Source: Tretioscincus oriximinensis | Taxonomy: Eukaryota; Chordata; Lepidosauria; Squamata; Gymnophthalmidae | Assembly (NCBI GenBank): GCA_022410635.1 | Contig: JAJVDF010000452.1 | Location: forward strand, 475,577 to 539,576 | Reading direction: 5' to 3' | DNA length: 64,000 nucleotides | Shown: positions 1 to 10,858 of the stretch, piece by piece | Layout of the letters: each line of letters begins with the position of its first letter | Numbering within the stretch: the first letter of the stretch is position 1 | Program-made: the position numbers and the translations under genes | The notes under the pieces: model-generated | Seen by the model: only the letters and a program-made list of their open reading frames with translations | Database searches by the model: none | Told to the model about the DNA's origin: nothing

Positions 1-530
1 GCCTCTTCAGCCTTGAAAGGAGACGTTTGAGGGGTGATCTGATTGAAGTGTACAAAATCATGCATGGGATCGACAGGGTGAATAGAGAAAAAATGTTTTC
101 TCTATCACACAACACAAGGACCAGAGGGCACTCCTTAAAACTGTTGGGTAGAAAAGTGAGAACAGACAAAGGGAAGTATTTTTTCACCCAGAGGGTCATC
201 GGCCTGTGGAATTTACTTCCTGAAGAGGTAGTGGTAGCTAACAGCTTGGATAGTTTCAAGACAGGACTAGACAGGTTTAAGGACACTAAGGGTATAAATG
301 GATACTAAGATAGTTGTCTGGATGTAGCCTCCGGGATGGAGCAACAGGCAGGACTTTTGAAATACCACTTGCAGGGAGTCACGAACAGGAGCAGCATATT
401 TTGCTTACCTCTGTTCGGACTGCCCAGGTGCATCTGGTGGGCCTTTGTGTGACACAGAATGCTGGACTCGATGGGCTGTGGCCTGATCCAGTATGGCTCT
501 TCTTATGTTCTTATGTTCTTATATGAGCAT
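1..530 (+). mobile_element. CR1-like LINE, 3' end (cut by window start)
   Basis: The first 300 bases encode the C-terminal part of a CR1-type ORF2, with RRLRGDLIEVYKIMHG, then RTRGHSLKL, FFTQRVIGLWNLLPEEVV and SLDSFKTGLDRF. A 3' UTR follows, ending near 'gatccagtatggctcttctt' and about three atgttctt octamers. Octamer tails mark the 3' end of CR1 elements. The copy is truncated on the left by the window edge. Confidence 0.85.
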
Positions 531-554
531 TTGAAGAACTTTTCTCCTGTTAGT

Positions 555-613
555 CTCTGCTACTAGCCCCTTTGCTGGACTTTCTACTGGACTAACACGG
601 CTATTTCTCTGAA
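555..613. repeat. Fragment of 'ttagtct/acacggcta' dispersed repeat
   Basis: It reads gctggactttctactgga followed by ctaacacggctatttctctg. The same words recur at 3733, 6706 and 61430. The family is a common reptile interspersed repeat whose class I cannot name with confidence. Confidence 0.55.
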
Positions 614-1290
614 ATTGACTACAAGGAATTATATATGTCGTAATTTAAAAAAAATTAATGGAAGTGTTTTACTTTCATCTAGTAGTCTTAGAATAAACTG
701 CTTGTATGGTTTCAACCAATCACATGTTCTCTTGACCCAATATCCATTTCAGCTTATAAAAAGCCAGCCAACTGGGAACGGTCAAGTTGTTTTAAGAAGT
801 TGTAGAAATGCCACTGAAGTTAGTCTCCAAGGTGCTATGAGACTCTCTTGTTAGACAAATTGAAGAAGAAGAATGTTTCACTGGATCAGATTAAATAGTT
901 TGCATCCCATCTTCAAGATGGTCTCTCTGGGCCTAGAGGCATCAAATAACTATTTTACTTTGGAAGTAATATATAGAAAAGAGAAAAGGCAGTTTAAATT
1001 TAAGGAATTTTTGGAGGAAGCTGGCTATTTTGATCCTACGTATAGTTATCCAGATTGATGAGCTCTATTAGGAGAAATAAAGGAATAGTGGAGTCCAGTT
1101 GACTTTCCTTGATTTCTCAATGCTACTACTGACCATGATGGTCTTTGTCTTCATTGCTGTCTCTAGGACTACTATCTATAAAGTAGCGGTGCATTGTTTG
1201 CTTTTCCCACATCATGGGAATGTAGACCCTTTTCATACTCACTCTTTCTCCCCATTTGTAGTTGGCCTCTGGGTCCCACCAAATTATACT
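614..1290. other. No recognisable feature
   Basis: AT-rich DNA with only short chance ORFs (for example 873-1058 and 1099-1317) and no domain or motif. Confidence 0.5.
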
Positions 1291-1396
1291 TTTTATATAC
1301 TCTTTTTAATTTGTTAATTTTGTGTTGATATTTTGCTGTTCGTTACCCTGAGACCCTCATGTATGGGGCAGAGTATAAATATAAATAAATAAATTG
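1291..1396 (+). mobile_element. L2-like LINE 3' tail
   Basis: It has the tail signature seen repeatedly in this window: 'ccctgagacc', then 'tatggggcagagtataaa', then taaataaataaa. Only the extreme 3' end is present, as expected from 5' truncation during target-primed integration. Clade assignment (L2-like) is tentative. Confidence 0.6.
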
Positions 1397-2786
1397 TACT
1401 ATATGTAATATGGATCAGGGAGGCTCTGACTAGGATACTGGAAAACTCTTTTTAATGGGTCTACCAGCAGATGAGCAGTCTCAGCCCAGAACATGAGATG
1501 TTGTAGAAGATACATCTCCCATGTTTGAGCCTAGCAGATTCATTTCAGTAGCATGCTAAAGCATACTGCTGAAATGCATTCTCACCAAAGGCTCTAAGAT
1601 CAGGAATGTTTGTTCCTGACTTTGTAATGCTCTGGGTCTAACTTGGAAGCCCATTTACTCTTCAAAGCCAGGACAGGGACAGGAATGGCTCAATGCAATC
1701 ATGCTGCAAAAGAAGCAATCTCAGGATACACACATAAGCAAAATATAACAAATTATTCTACAAGCATGTACTATAAATGTATTTAATTCTAATTATAGTT
1801 CCTGGAAAGTGATGTTAGCACAAACCCTTATCGGAGATTAAGATATACTTGCATAGTCCATCGTGATTTTAAATTATATCTCCACACCAGACATTATTGC
1901 TAAGGTTCCATTCATTATTTTTTGTTGGGAAATAATACAGAGAAAAAAGACTGCCAACCGATCAGTAATACATCCACAATTGTAAAGTGAAAAATGTCTC
2001 AACTCAAATACATCCCCAAACTGTATCTTGGGATATCGGGGACTGCAAAGAAAAGGCTGCAAAATGATACATATTCTCAAGTATGGTTCCTCATTTTGAA
2101 GTTTCCATACCTTGCACACAAGTATAAAAAGGGTGCACTTGTTCTATTTCAGGAGAGCAAAAATAGCAAGCCAATCCTTATCAAGGATATGAAGATGATA
2201 ACTTCAAAATCAAGTTAATATTTTAAGATTCTGCTTCTGTTTTCATCATAAATTCATACAAAAAATAAATAACCATATATTATACATGTTTTAGACAAGA
2301 TAACCTTTTTTATATTTAAAATGTTTACGTATCTTTCATATCTATTATTAAACATGGTTAGTAAACATGACTTCCCTTGTTTAAACTTTTTTCTTTTGTA
2401 ACGGGATGGTTTTGCTTTTCTGTCGTCAGCATGAAGTCTTGTAAAAACTTTTAATTATATGATTTATGTTATGCAGCGTTTTTGGTTCATTGATAGAGCC
2501 TATGACATCATTAACATATTGTAAGAAAGAGTCCCACTATTGTCATAGTCTGACTTAGCACTGGCTGAGAATTATCTGTACACAGACTGTACAGTTCACA
2601 CAGTGATCACATCTTGAACCTGCTTTCACAATAATCATCTTCAATGAAGTGGTGCGTGGGTGTCATAAAATCAGTTCTTTGGCTAATTGAATGTGATGCT
2701 ATTAAATGATGCTTCACACTTGTTCCGATTCTGGCTAACCTCTTATATCACACCATATTCATTTAGCCAAAGGACTGAGGAGACAA
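1397..2786. other. No recognisable feature
   Basis: AT-rich non-coding sequence. The short overlapping ORFs near 1874-2218 show no family resemblance. Confidence 0.45.
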
Positions 2787-2814
2787 TAGGCTCCCGAAAC
2801 AGAAGAAGCAGGAG

Positions 2815-2846
<32 letters not shown>

Positions 2847-2982
2847 AGAGAAGGAGGAAGGGAAGGAGGAGAAGGAGGAGAAGGAGAAGAGGAGCTGGGT
2901 TTTCATACCCCACTTTCTCATGCGAAGGGCTTACAAGATGTTTTTTTTTTTGCCTGAAGGCTTACATTCTATCTTCCCACTG
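2787..2982 (-). mobile_element. SINE 3' end with expanded (GGA)n tail
   Basis: On the minus strand it reads gggaagatagaatgtaagcc, ...ttcaggcaaaa..., gagaaagtggggtatgaaaa, then a long CTC/CTT run. This matches the tail of the tRNA-derived SINEs at 10566 and 51039. The microsatellite at 2801-2893 is therefore the grown SINE tail. The tRNA head is absent. Confidence 0.75.
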
Positions 2983-3458
2983 ATATAATATTGTTTGAAA
3001 TAGCTGGGTTGACTAGAGCTGAAGCCAGTACATATCCACAGATGACACAGAGCTTTTAACTTGTTATCTCTGCTGAAACTCCATGGCTCTTAACTGCTGT
3101 ACTACTGAGCAAGAGGAGAGAGGAGTTTGCATCCTATGACCACATCCTTCTTTCTACCAGAAGTAGAAAGCTTAAGATCAGCTTTTATATTGTCTGTGTT
3201 TCTTCTTGCTTTGATTTAAAAAAAAAAAAAAACTGAAGGTATATTATTTCGTTTGCTATGTACATACAATACGTTAATTTATATTGTTTGACGTTATTAC
3301 TTTGTACTGTTTCCTTTTTGTTTACTGCAAAACCCTGCTGCATAATTTTAAAAATATAAATATAGAACTAAAAACGGAACTTGTTAAATGAGCTGAATGT
3401 CTGATCATCTTTTATATTCCATGCCCCTCCCCCGAAAAACAGAAGTTATCTATGCTAG
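2983..3458. other. No recognisable feature
   Basis: AT-rich, with one 15-base A run near 3218. No gene or repeat was identified. Confidence 0.45.
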
Positions 3459-3544
3459 ACTGACCAGATTTTCTGAGGCCCAAACCAGGATAATTAATAT
3501 TCATGCTAATATTCATCTCCTCCGAAATTCCTGCCTGAGAAATC

Positions 3545-4180
3545 TGTGAAGTATGTGAGAATTTTTAAACTGTGAGAATTTTTGGAGTGCATCAGAAATT
3601 TGCATTTTTTATTTTTTTTACTGAGGGGAGGTTGCCTTCAGGAGCTAGCCCCAATTGCTAGAGACCCCTATTGGTGGTGTAGATATTTTTTTTAAAAAAA
3701 TCATTTTTTAAGTGTGCGAGAACTGTTTGAAGTAGACATGTCTACGAAAGCTTATGCCACCCACTTTTCTCAAGTTAGTCTCAAACTGCTACTGGCTCCT
3801 TTTATGAGAATTTTTGTTTTTTATTAAGGGGAGAGTGTCTTCAGGAGCTGTCCCCAGTTGCCAGCCCCCTAGAGGTGGTGCAGTGATTAAAAAAAATCAA
3901 AAATATTTTTTTTTGAAGTGTGTAAGAAATTTTTGAAGTATGTAAGATTTTATTATTTTTTACTGAGGGGAGGGTGCCTTCAGGAGCTGCTCCCAAATGC
4001 CAGAACCCCTTGGTGGTGGTGCAGTGATTTTTTAAAAAAACAAATTCAAAAATAATTTTTTTAAGTGTGTGAGAAATGTTTGAAGTGCATGAGAATTTTT
4101 TATTGTTTTCTGAGGGGAGGATGCCTTCAGGAGCTGGCCCCAGGTGCCAGAGCCCCCTAGTGGTGGTGCAGTGAATTAAA
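3545..4180. repeat. Tandem array, about 4 units of 135-147 bp
   Basis: The conserved word gaggggag..tgccttcaggagct recurs at about 3622, 3825, 3963 and 4111. Units carry alternating A- and T-runs and the word gtgtgagaa. The larger first gap is explained by a 72-bp insertion at 3733-3804. Confidence 0.75.
3733..3804. mobile_element. 'ttagtct' repeat inserted into a tandem unit
   Basis: It begins tagacatgtctacgaaagct and ends caaactgctactggctcctt. The interrupted unit reads ...gtttgaag before it and tgagaattttt after it, which are contiguous in the fourth unit of the array. The insertion is therefore younger than the array. Confidence 0.6.
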
Positions 4181-4307
4181 AAAAATCATTAAAAAAACTT
4201 TTTTTTCCTCAGCAAAAGCTGGGGAAATCCCCCTCCCCCCCCCCGGAGGGCAGGGCACACACCCCAAAACCGGGTTTTCCCTCCAAAAAAGGGGTCATCT
4301 GGTCAGC

Positions 4308-5455
4308 CTTTCTATGCAGTACTGTTTTAGTTTCATACTACTTACAATGGAAGTTGAGCATCCATTTTATGACATCCACAATATTAATTGGCAATTTAAT
4401 TGCCAATTTGCTCTTTGCTCTCAGAAATGCTCTGCAACCTGTAGCTTATTTTAAATTGCATCTTCTAACATCTTCAGAATGGTTGTGGTTTAAAGATAGT
4501 CATCCATCCACAGAATTATTTTCAAAATTCTTCTAATTCTCTACAACACTTGTTCATTTTTTTCACATGCTATTTTAAAACGTGAAAAACAGGCTCAAAA
4601 ACAGAAAAGACTAGCAAAACATGAAATGCTGTCAAATAGTTTTAAAGAAACAAAATTTAGGTGTGTAAAAATAATAAAATACATTTTTAGAAATTCCATC
4701 ATGTAATATTTGCACTTGTAAATATATATAGAAAGAAATGGGTTATAATGATATGCCAAAAGCAAAAAGAGAAGAAAAAAGTCAGTTTTAGAATTAAGCA
4801 TTCCAAGGAGATTGCATATGCTCGCAAGTAGCAATATCTTTTGGCCTGCTTTACAGTTTTTGTGTCACTGGATATATTTATACCAAGTGTGAAAAGAGGA
4901 AGTGAAAGCTATAAATTGCCATATAGAAAGGGCTAAAAAAAGATTATTGGCTCAGTGTCAAATATACTAAAAATGCACACAACTGGACATGTTTGGATTG
5001 TTTTGCTGTTATGTTTTTTAGAAGATTATTAACTATCTCTTATGCATAGAATTGACAAATCGGATGCTACATGGATGTCCAGTGCAAATTTATGAATACG
5101 TGCAAAATGATATCTTTTATCTGTTTTGAGTGTGCCCGAAATTTTTAAAGATTCCTTATATCAGGTTAGGTTCTCCTGGAATCTATTTACTCGATCGTTT
5201 TCCAACTCTAACTATTGGAATTCCAGCTCCTAACACTTGACTGGGCATTATTGTTTGTGCTTTGGGGAGATGAAGCATAGAAAAAGAGAACTACATGCCA
5301 TGCAAGAATGCAAAGCAATGTTTTACTGTATCAAAATCATAAACCATCAAGGACAGTATTCTACTCCAAACCACTAACAGGACATTGGCACGCAGTTTGC
5401 CTGCTGTGTTTCTTCCAGATGTAGACCAATATGTTGCAGAGGCTAAAAGCTTGCC
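4308..5455. other. No recognisable feature
   Basis: AT-rich DNA, no gene or classifiable repeat seen. Confidence 0.45.
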
Positions 5456-5718
5456 TAGACAGGACTAGACAAGTTTATGGATACTAAGGGTATAAATGGA
5501 TACTAGGATGGATGTCTGGATGTTGCCTCCAGGATGGAGCAACAGGCAGGACTCCTGAAATACCATTTGCAGGGAGTCATGAAAAGGTGCATATTTTGCT
5601 ACCTCTGTTCGGACTGCCCAGTTGCATCTGGAGGGCCTCTGTGTGACACAGAATGCTGGACTTGATGGGCTGTGGCCTTATCCAGTATGGCTCTTCTTAT
5701 GTTCTTATGTTATGTTCT
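5456..5718 (+). mobile_element. CR1-like LINE 3' UTR
   Basis: It begins in the last codons of ORF2 (gacaggactagacaagttta) and carries the same 3' UTR as the copy at the window start. It ends in ttatgttcttatgttatgtt octamer-like repeats. Confidence 0.8.
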
Positions 5719-5838
5719 AGAGCTGGAAATTATCCACAAGACATCCTTGTGTCATAATTCCCCTATCTCCCTTACATTTTACTTCCGCTTATTTCTATGT
5801 GCCATTGTCAGAATTGATCAATAATTTACAAACTTATT

Positions 5839-6105
5839 TATTTATTTATTTATATTTAATTGTACTTGAATCCCTCTCTATACCTGAAGGTCTCAGAGCG
5901 GCCAACCAAATTGTGGTGCACATAGCTTTTGTTGCTTTTTCCACAAAAGACACCCTGTGAAGTAGGCAGGGCTGAGAGAGTTCCAAAGAACTGTGACTGG
6001 CCGAAGGTCACCCAACTGGCTTTCATGGAGGAGTAGGGAATCAAACCAGGAGACTACCAGATAAAAGTCCAACACTCTAGACACTATACCAAATGGCTCT
6101 TTAAG
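5839..6105 (-). mobile_element. tRNA-derived SINE, taaataaa-tailed type
   Basis: On the minus strand it starts gagccatttggtatagtgtc with an A-box-like block, and a B-box-like ctggtttgattccc follows. The body is gccagttgggtgacc and tctcagccctgcctac. The 3' end is ctgagaccttcaggtatag and taaataaataaa. This is close to full length. The same family is at 12618 and 47574. Confidence 0.8.
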
Positions 6106-6705
6106 AAATACTCTCTTTAGAAATAATATTTAAAAACTACACTGGAACACAAATCACAAAAGAGGAACTGATAGTGCTGTTAAAAATGAGGAATCACTAC
6201 AAAGCAGTAGTTTATTTTTAACTGTTTTTCTCCTAAAATGCAATGCAAAAAAGATGATTACAGTAGGATAGTGGAGCTCATCAATAGGCTATATCTATTC
6301 CATTCCTCTCAGATGCTCCATCCTTCAACCTAGTGATTCTGCTGAAAATGCTGTTCAATAGATCTAATCTCTCTCCACTTTCAGGCATAGTTATTTTTAG
6401 TACGATTCTTCTAAATTGTTTTTTCCCTTCCTATGACCTTTAGGTGTACAGCAGAATAAACAAATGAAAATTCCACTCAACCTTAGAAAATATTCCTTTC
6501 TTCATCTTTCATTCCACTCTCAAAGCACGTATTCTTTGGTGCTTTAACACTACTGTAAGCAATCATTCTTTCCTTTGCACATTTAATTAATGGATCTTAC
6601 TGGATTTTTGTAGCATTTTAACAGACATACAGAAACACATTCACTTTCTAAAGAAAAGATCAATGCTAACTAACCACAAGTAAACATTAGTTTCAAATTC
6701 AGAGA
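6106..6705. other. No recognisable feature
   Basis: AT-rich DNA without a convincing ORF or repeat. Confidence 0.45.
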
Positions 6706-6800
6706 AATAGCCGTGTTAGTCTAGCAGAAAGTCCAGCAAAGGAGCTAGCAGCACTTTGAGACTAACTCAAGTTAGTCTCAAAGTGCTGCTAGCTCCTTTA
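6706..6800. repeat. 'ttagtct' repeat ending in a perfect 62-bp palindrome
   Basis: The sequence agagaaatagccgtgttagt leads into two 30-nt arms, 6738-6767 and 6770-6799, that are exact reverse complements with a 2-nt spacer (ca). The arms read gagctagcagcactttgaga and its complement. The element is a member of the same dispersed family as 555 and 61430. Confidence 0.85.
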
Positions 6801-7140
6801 TTAGTTTCAAATTGACTTATATAAAACATTTTGTTTGGAAACTACACTCTGAGTAGTGACTAAACTGCCTAAATTCCACTTTGCAATCTGAAGGCAGTTG
6901 GATCTTTTCAGTCTCACTTCCTAATTTTGGCAACAGAAATCTAATGGAATAATCTTATGGTCAGGACACAATATAAATATTTAAACACATGTTAATATTT
7001 ATATGATTCCTTCCCATATAAATCTAGTGACCAATATAAGCTATAATACAATTGGTTAAAACAAAGAGCACAGACCACACTATCTTTTCTCCCCAAGGCC
7101 TAAAAATGTCTACATTTCTCTTTTCTTAGAGACAAATTGG

Positions 7141-7960
7141 CTCACCTGTGGGAATCCGCAGGCGCCGACAGTTGCTGACGGAGGCAGGGTGGAGATAGTC
7201 TAGGAAGCCGTCTCCTTCTTGCTGCCCGGGAATTGGGCACGGGAAGTGACACGGCTTCCTGGCGACGGAGGGGTATAAAGCCCTCTGTCGCTCCTCCTTT
7301 CATCTCTTTTGTCCCACGGCACGCGAATCCCACCCTTACCCTCCCTTTCTTTTATCTCTTTCAGTCATGGATGAGAGTGGTGATGATGGCAGCTTGGCAG
7401 ACCAAGAGGAGTCAAAACTCCTGGAAACAGGTATCCCCATGACTACCTCATAGCTTGGGGACGCTCCTAAAGGGTTTCTGAACTTGTGTGCCTACCTTTG
7501 GGGATCGGTAGGTTGAACGCAAGTTTGGAGTCAAGTTGGACTGTACACAGGATGGATTCTTGTGAGCCTTTACAAGCCCCTTTGGTCCTATGGTGTGGGT
7601 CGATCCAGAAAGGTGTAGGTCGAATGTACTGCTGGATGGCCCGGACACCTAGACCATGGGGACTGGCCCGCTTGAAGAGTGGGCAGCCCAGGACTTATGG
7701 GGTGTGGCCCTTGGTAATCTATTGGCAAGGCTCAGCTGGGCAGCTGGTTTGGTATGGGCAGGTCTCACTGAATGGAGCTGGCGCCCTGATGGTGCCACGT
7801 CATGGTGCATGGCCCACATGGTTACAGGTCAGACCTGAGCTGTCAGCCAATCTGCTGCGCCTGCCATACTCCTACTCGAGCCATGGCCTAATTCTCTCCA
7901 CTTCTGGGTTCATTTGTATAAAAAGCTCTTGTTATTATGAGCTTAGCTTTCAGGTATGTT
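7141..7960 (+). other. GC-rich patch with TATA-like box and exon-like segment
   Basis: The base composition differs sharply from the AT-rich surroundings. A ggggtataaag box lies at about 7270. At 7345-7364 a pyrimidine tract ends in ctctttcag. It is followed by 66 bases (about 7365-7430) with atggatgagagtggtgatga, ending in gaaacag|gtatcc, which looks like a donor. A second TATA-like word, tgtataaaaag, is near 7917. It could be an LTR-type or other retroelement fragment, or a small promoter-exon unit. No protein family was recognised. Confidence 0.35.
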
Positions 7961-10565
7961 ATTGTTACACATTTTGCATTAGGGTTTTTCAAGATTGTTA
8001 ATAAGTTAATAATGCTGATTTTGTTCACTTTAAATGGTGTGGTCTCCCCTCTATGCCCTCCTCAGCAACCTTGTGACCATCTATGTTTCAAACAATTGTT
8101 CTATTACTTAGTGAGGCAAGAATTAACAATGTAGCAACCGAAACACAATATCACAGAGGCACATTTCACAAGAAAATCAAAATTGTATCTGTACCTTCTC
8201 CCAGCCTTCAAAGAAGAAGCCGCTTCTTAACCAGAGCATAATAATTTTATAATCACATATGTACATTTGTCTTTTGGGCAAAGTTAGGGTTCTCCTAGAT
8301 GCCACTATATTTTGTCAAATTAATCCTCCCAATCCTTGAAAGAAACCTTTTTTCATATTTTCTCAGATGGAGCATAATAATTGCTGAAGCATTTCACATC
8401 TTCACTATCAAATACATGAACCTTAAAAGTTAAATCATTTCTAAATTAACATATCTCCAAGACACATTTCTTTTCCTATTCGTACCCATGTCCTTCCTAA
8501 ATAATATCAGTTGACTGAATGCTCAATTTTATGTTTATCACAAATCAGAAATAGGTAAACAAATGNCATCAATCTATCAGTAGCATCCTTATTTCAGATT
8601 ATTCAGTACTTCAAAGGAAAATCCATTGATTTTCACTTCTTTACACTTTTTATTGCTTCACACTTTTCACTTCTTAAAAATGTAAATTTCTGTAAGCAAA
8701 ATTATCTCAGCTATTTTATCTAACGTGTAGAATTTAAATTCAGATAGACAACACCAGAAGTTTTAAAATGAACTACGGTATTCAATATTTCATTATTAAA
8801 AATCAGTTTGTGCCAATTAAAGGTTTGGTTCTGTACAATAAGGATGTCAATTAAAATCAATTGATTTTAATTTCTTTGCAATTTGGATATGGCCATTCAG
8901 AAGCCATAGCTATAAAATATGATCTAAACTCCTAAACTCCAAGATTTTCTGCACATGCACAAATTCTACTGATTTCTGTTGGGATCTATAAACTCTGGCC
9001 ATAAATCTCATGATATATGGAAAATAGATTTATACACACGGTATTAAATTAACTATTAGATGTCAGTTTCCAAATTATTCAAAAGTATCTTCCTGTAGAC
9101 ATTAAACATCTAGGAAGGCAGGTTCTCCAGATTCTTTTTCTTAATGCGTATCTCAGGTGTACAAATAATAAAACTCTTCTTCGATCTTGGAATTAAGATT
9201 GCAAATGTTTCTGGAACAATCAAAGAATCAACTCTTTTTCACTTACCCTAGTTTATTTCCATACATTTTATATGGATACATATGAAAGATTGCCCTTTGG
9301 CTAGAGCAAGGGTTCTCCTTTCTGTTCTGAGATTCATTTCCTCACAACTGTGTAACATTAAAGAGAATGATGGCATCTAATGGATGGCCTCACTAGCCTA
9401 GTAGATTTAGGTCAAAGTCTGTGACAACCTGTAATGAAAAAATGCCTTACAAAAATGCTTCACAGCATATAATTATGAATTTGATTCATGAAACACTTAG
9501 AATAACTATCAGTCAACCTATCTCATTCGTAAAACAGCTGACTCAGTACCACTTCAAAATGAACTTGTATTCATTCAGGTTCTTTCTCCTAGAAAATGAG
9601 TAAGACAACAAACACATGAAGTGGACAATAAACTATTATACAAGTCTTATTTGTGGGGGAAAACACAGACCAACAAAGCCTTTACTAACCTAGTGCCCTC
9701 CAAATGCTTTTAATTAAAACACTAGTCTTTAATTTTTTTAATTAAAATCCAAAATAACAAGTTGGTGAAGGCTATAGAAGAACTTGAATTGAGTGTTATT
9801 GAACTCATGATCTAGTTGTGTGCTGTCCACAAACATCAATGTGTATGATCCGGCTAACACAATTTTGGGGCTACTGGTATCAAATTCCCAATTTCTCTAA
9901 AATCTGTATTTTAATTTTAATCTAAAATCCCATTTTAATTGCAGTATGATCTATTATACTAGCTGTTTATCATAAACTTCTACCTAATTTTTAAAATATA
10001 TTAGAGTAACCCTTCTCATATTGTTACCCCAGAATCTCATGAACCAAACGACAACACAGCATAGTAACTCAGTTTCTTCATCCTCTTGTGACACAAGCTC
10101 CAAGGAGCTGCTTTTGAGTCTTAAGATTTATATATTTGTCTTAATTTTACTTCATAAACATATGATTAATTCCACTGATTTATTAACTAATTATTAACTA
10201 ATTCTGTGTATGGTATTTTTGATGGTCTACAAATTCTATAGTTTTTCAGATATTTGAATAAACTGCTTTGGAAGTTATTGCAAAATATAAACTTGGCATA
10301 TGAATGTGTCCCTTAGTAGCACAATTCTATACAGAATGTCTATACAGATTGTTAGGACGACATAACAGAAATGAACATTGTTAAAGAGGTTTTCTATGAA
10401 GGTCAGTATGGTGAGAACATAAAAGGTAAGTGTGTATTGAACGAGGTCAAGATTGATATTACTTGAATTTTTCCACAACACCTCACAAAAATGGCAAGAA
10501 TGTATCTACTGCTGGATTTTCAAAATAGGGACTTAAAAAAAAATGAAACAGGCGCTTACTTTAAA
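7961..10565. other. AT-rich, no recognisable feature
   Basis: Long AT-rich stretch with only chance ORFs. No repeat could be classified by eye. Confidence 0.4.
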
Positions 10566-10858
10566 TGGAGCAGTAGCTAAGGAGATGGTCTCTCATCTGA
10601 CAGATTGGGTTTTCAGGGCCCTGTGTCAGATGTGGGGAGGGGTGAGCACCTTCTACTAGCATGTAGCTTTAGCATCCCAGCTATTAGAAAGCAAGAATTG
10701 CAAGAGTGTGACTAGATAAATGGGAACCATTACAGCCTGGTGGGGAAAATAGATGTAAGCCTTCAGGTAAAAAATAACTTTGGAAAAACGCTTTGAGTCC
10801 CCTCTGCTGAGAAAAGTGGGATATAAAAACCCTGTTCTTCTACTACTACTTGCTAAAG
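10566..10858 (+). mobile_element. tRNA-derived SINE, CTT/CTA-tailed type
   Basis: It has an A-box-like agcagtagctaaggagatgg and a B-box-like gggttttcagggccctg. The body is gtggggaggggtgagcacct and gatagatgtaagcc variants, then gagaaaagtgggatataaaa and a cttctactactact tail. Nearly full length. It is the same subfamily as 28497 and 51039. Confidence 0.8.

Larger units (their letters stand above)
3459..4306. mobile_element. Non-autonomous DNA element with short TIRs and an internal tandem array
   Basis: The left end has actgaccagat and the right end atctggtcag, which are inverted. Between them is an array of about four units, each carrying a 'gccttcaggagctg' core and a 'ggtggtgcagtgat' core. 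The right part (tcctcagcaaaa..., then ggggtcatctggtcag) matches the smaller element at 29321, which shares the ends but lacks the array. No transposase is present. The left and right flanks share tctatgc-like words, but no clean target duplication was found. Confidence 0.6.

Noticed and set aside
2687..2983. Arg/Lys-rich frame
   Set aside because: It is a translation of a GGA microsatellite at a SINE end.
3545..4180. CRISPR-like spaced repeats
   Set aside because: The units are whole tandem duplicates of 135-147 bp in a vertebrate transposon, not short repeats with unique spacers.
7486..8001. 171-residue open frame
   Set aside because: No recognisable family, and composition follows the local GC-rich patch. 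The patch itself is kept as an observation, not as a gene.
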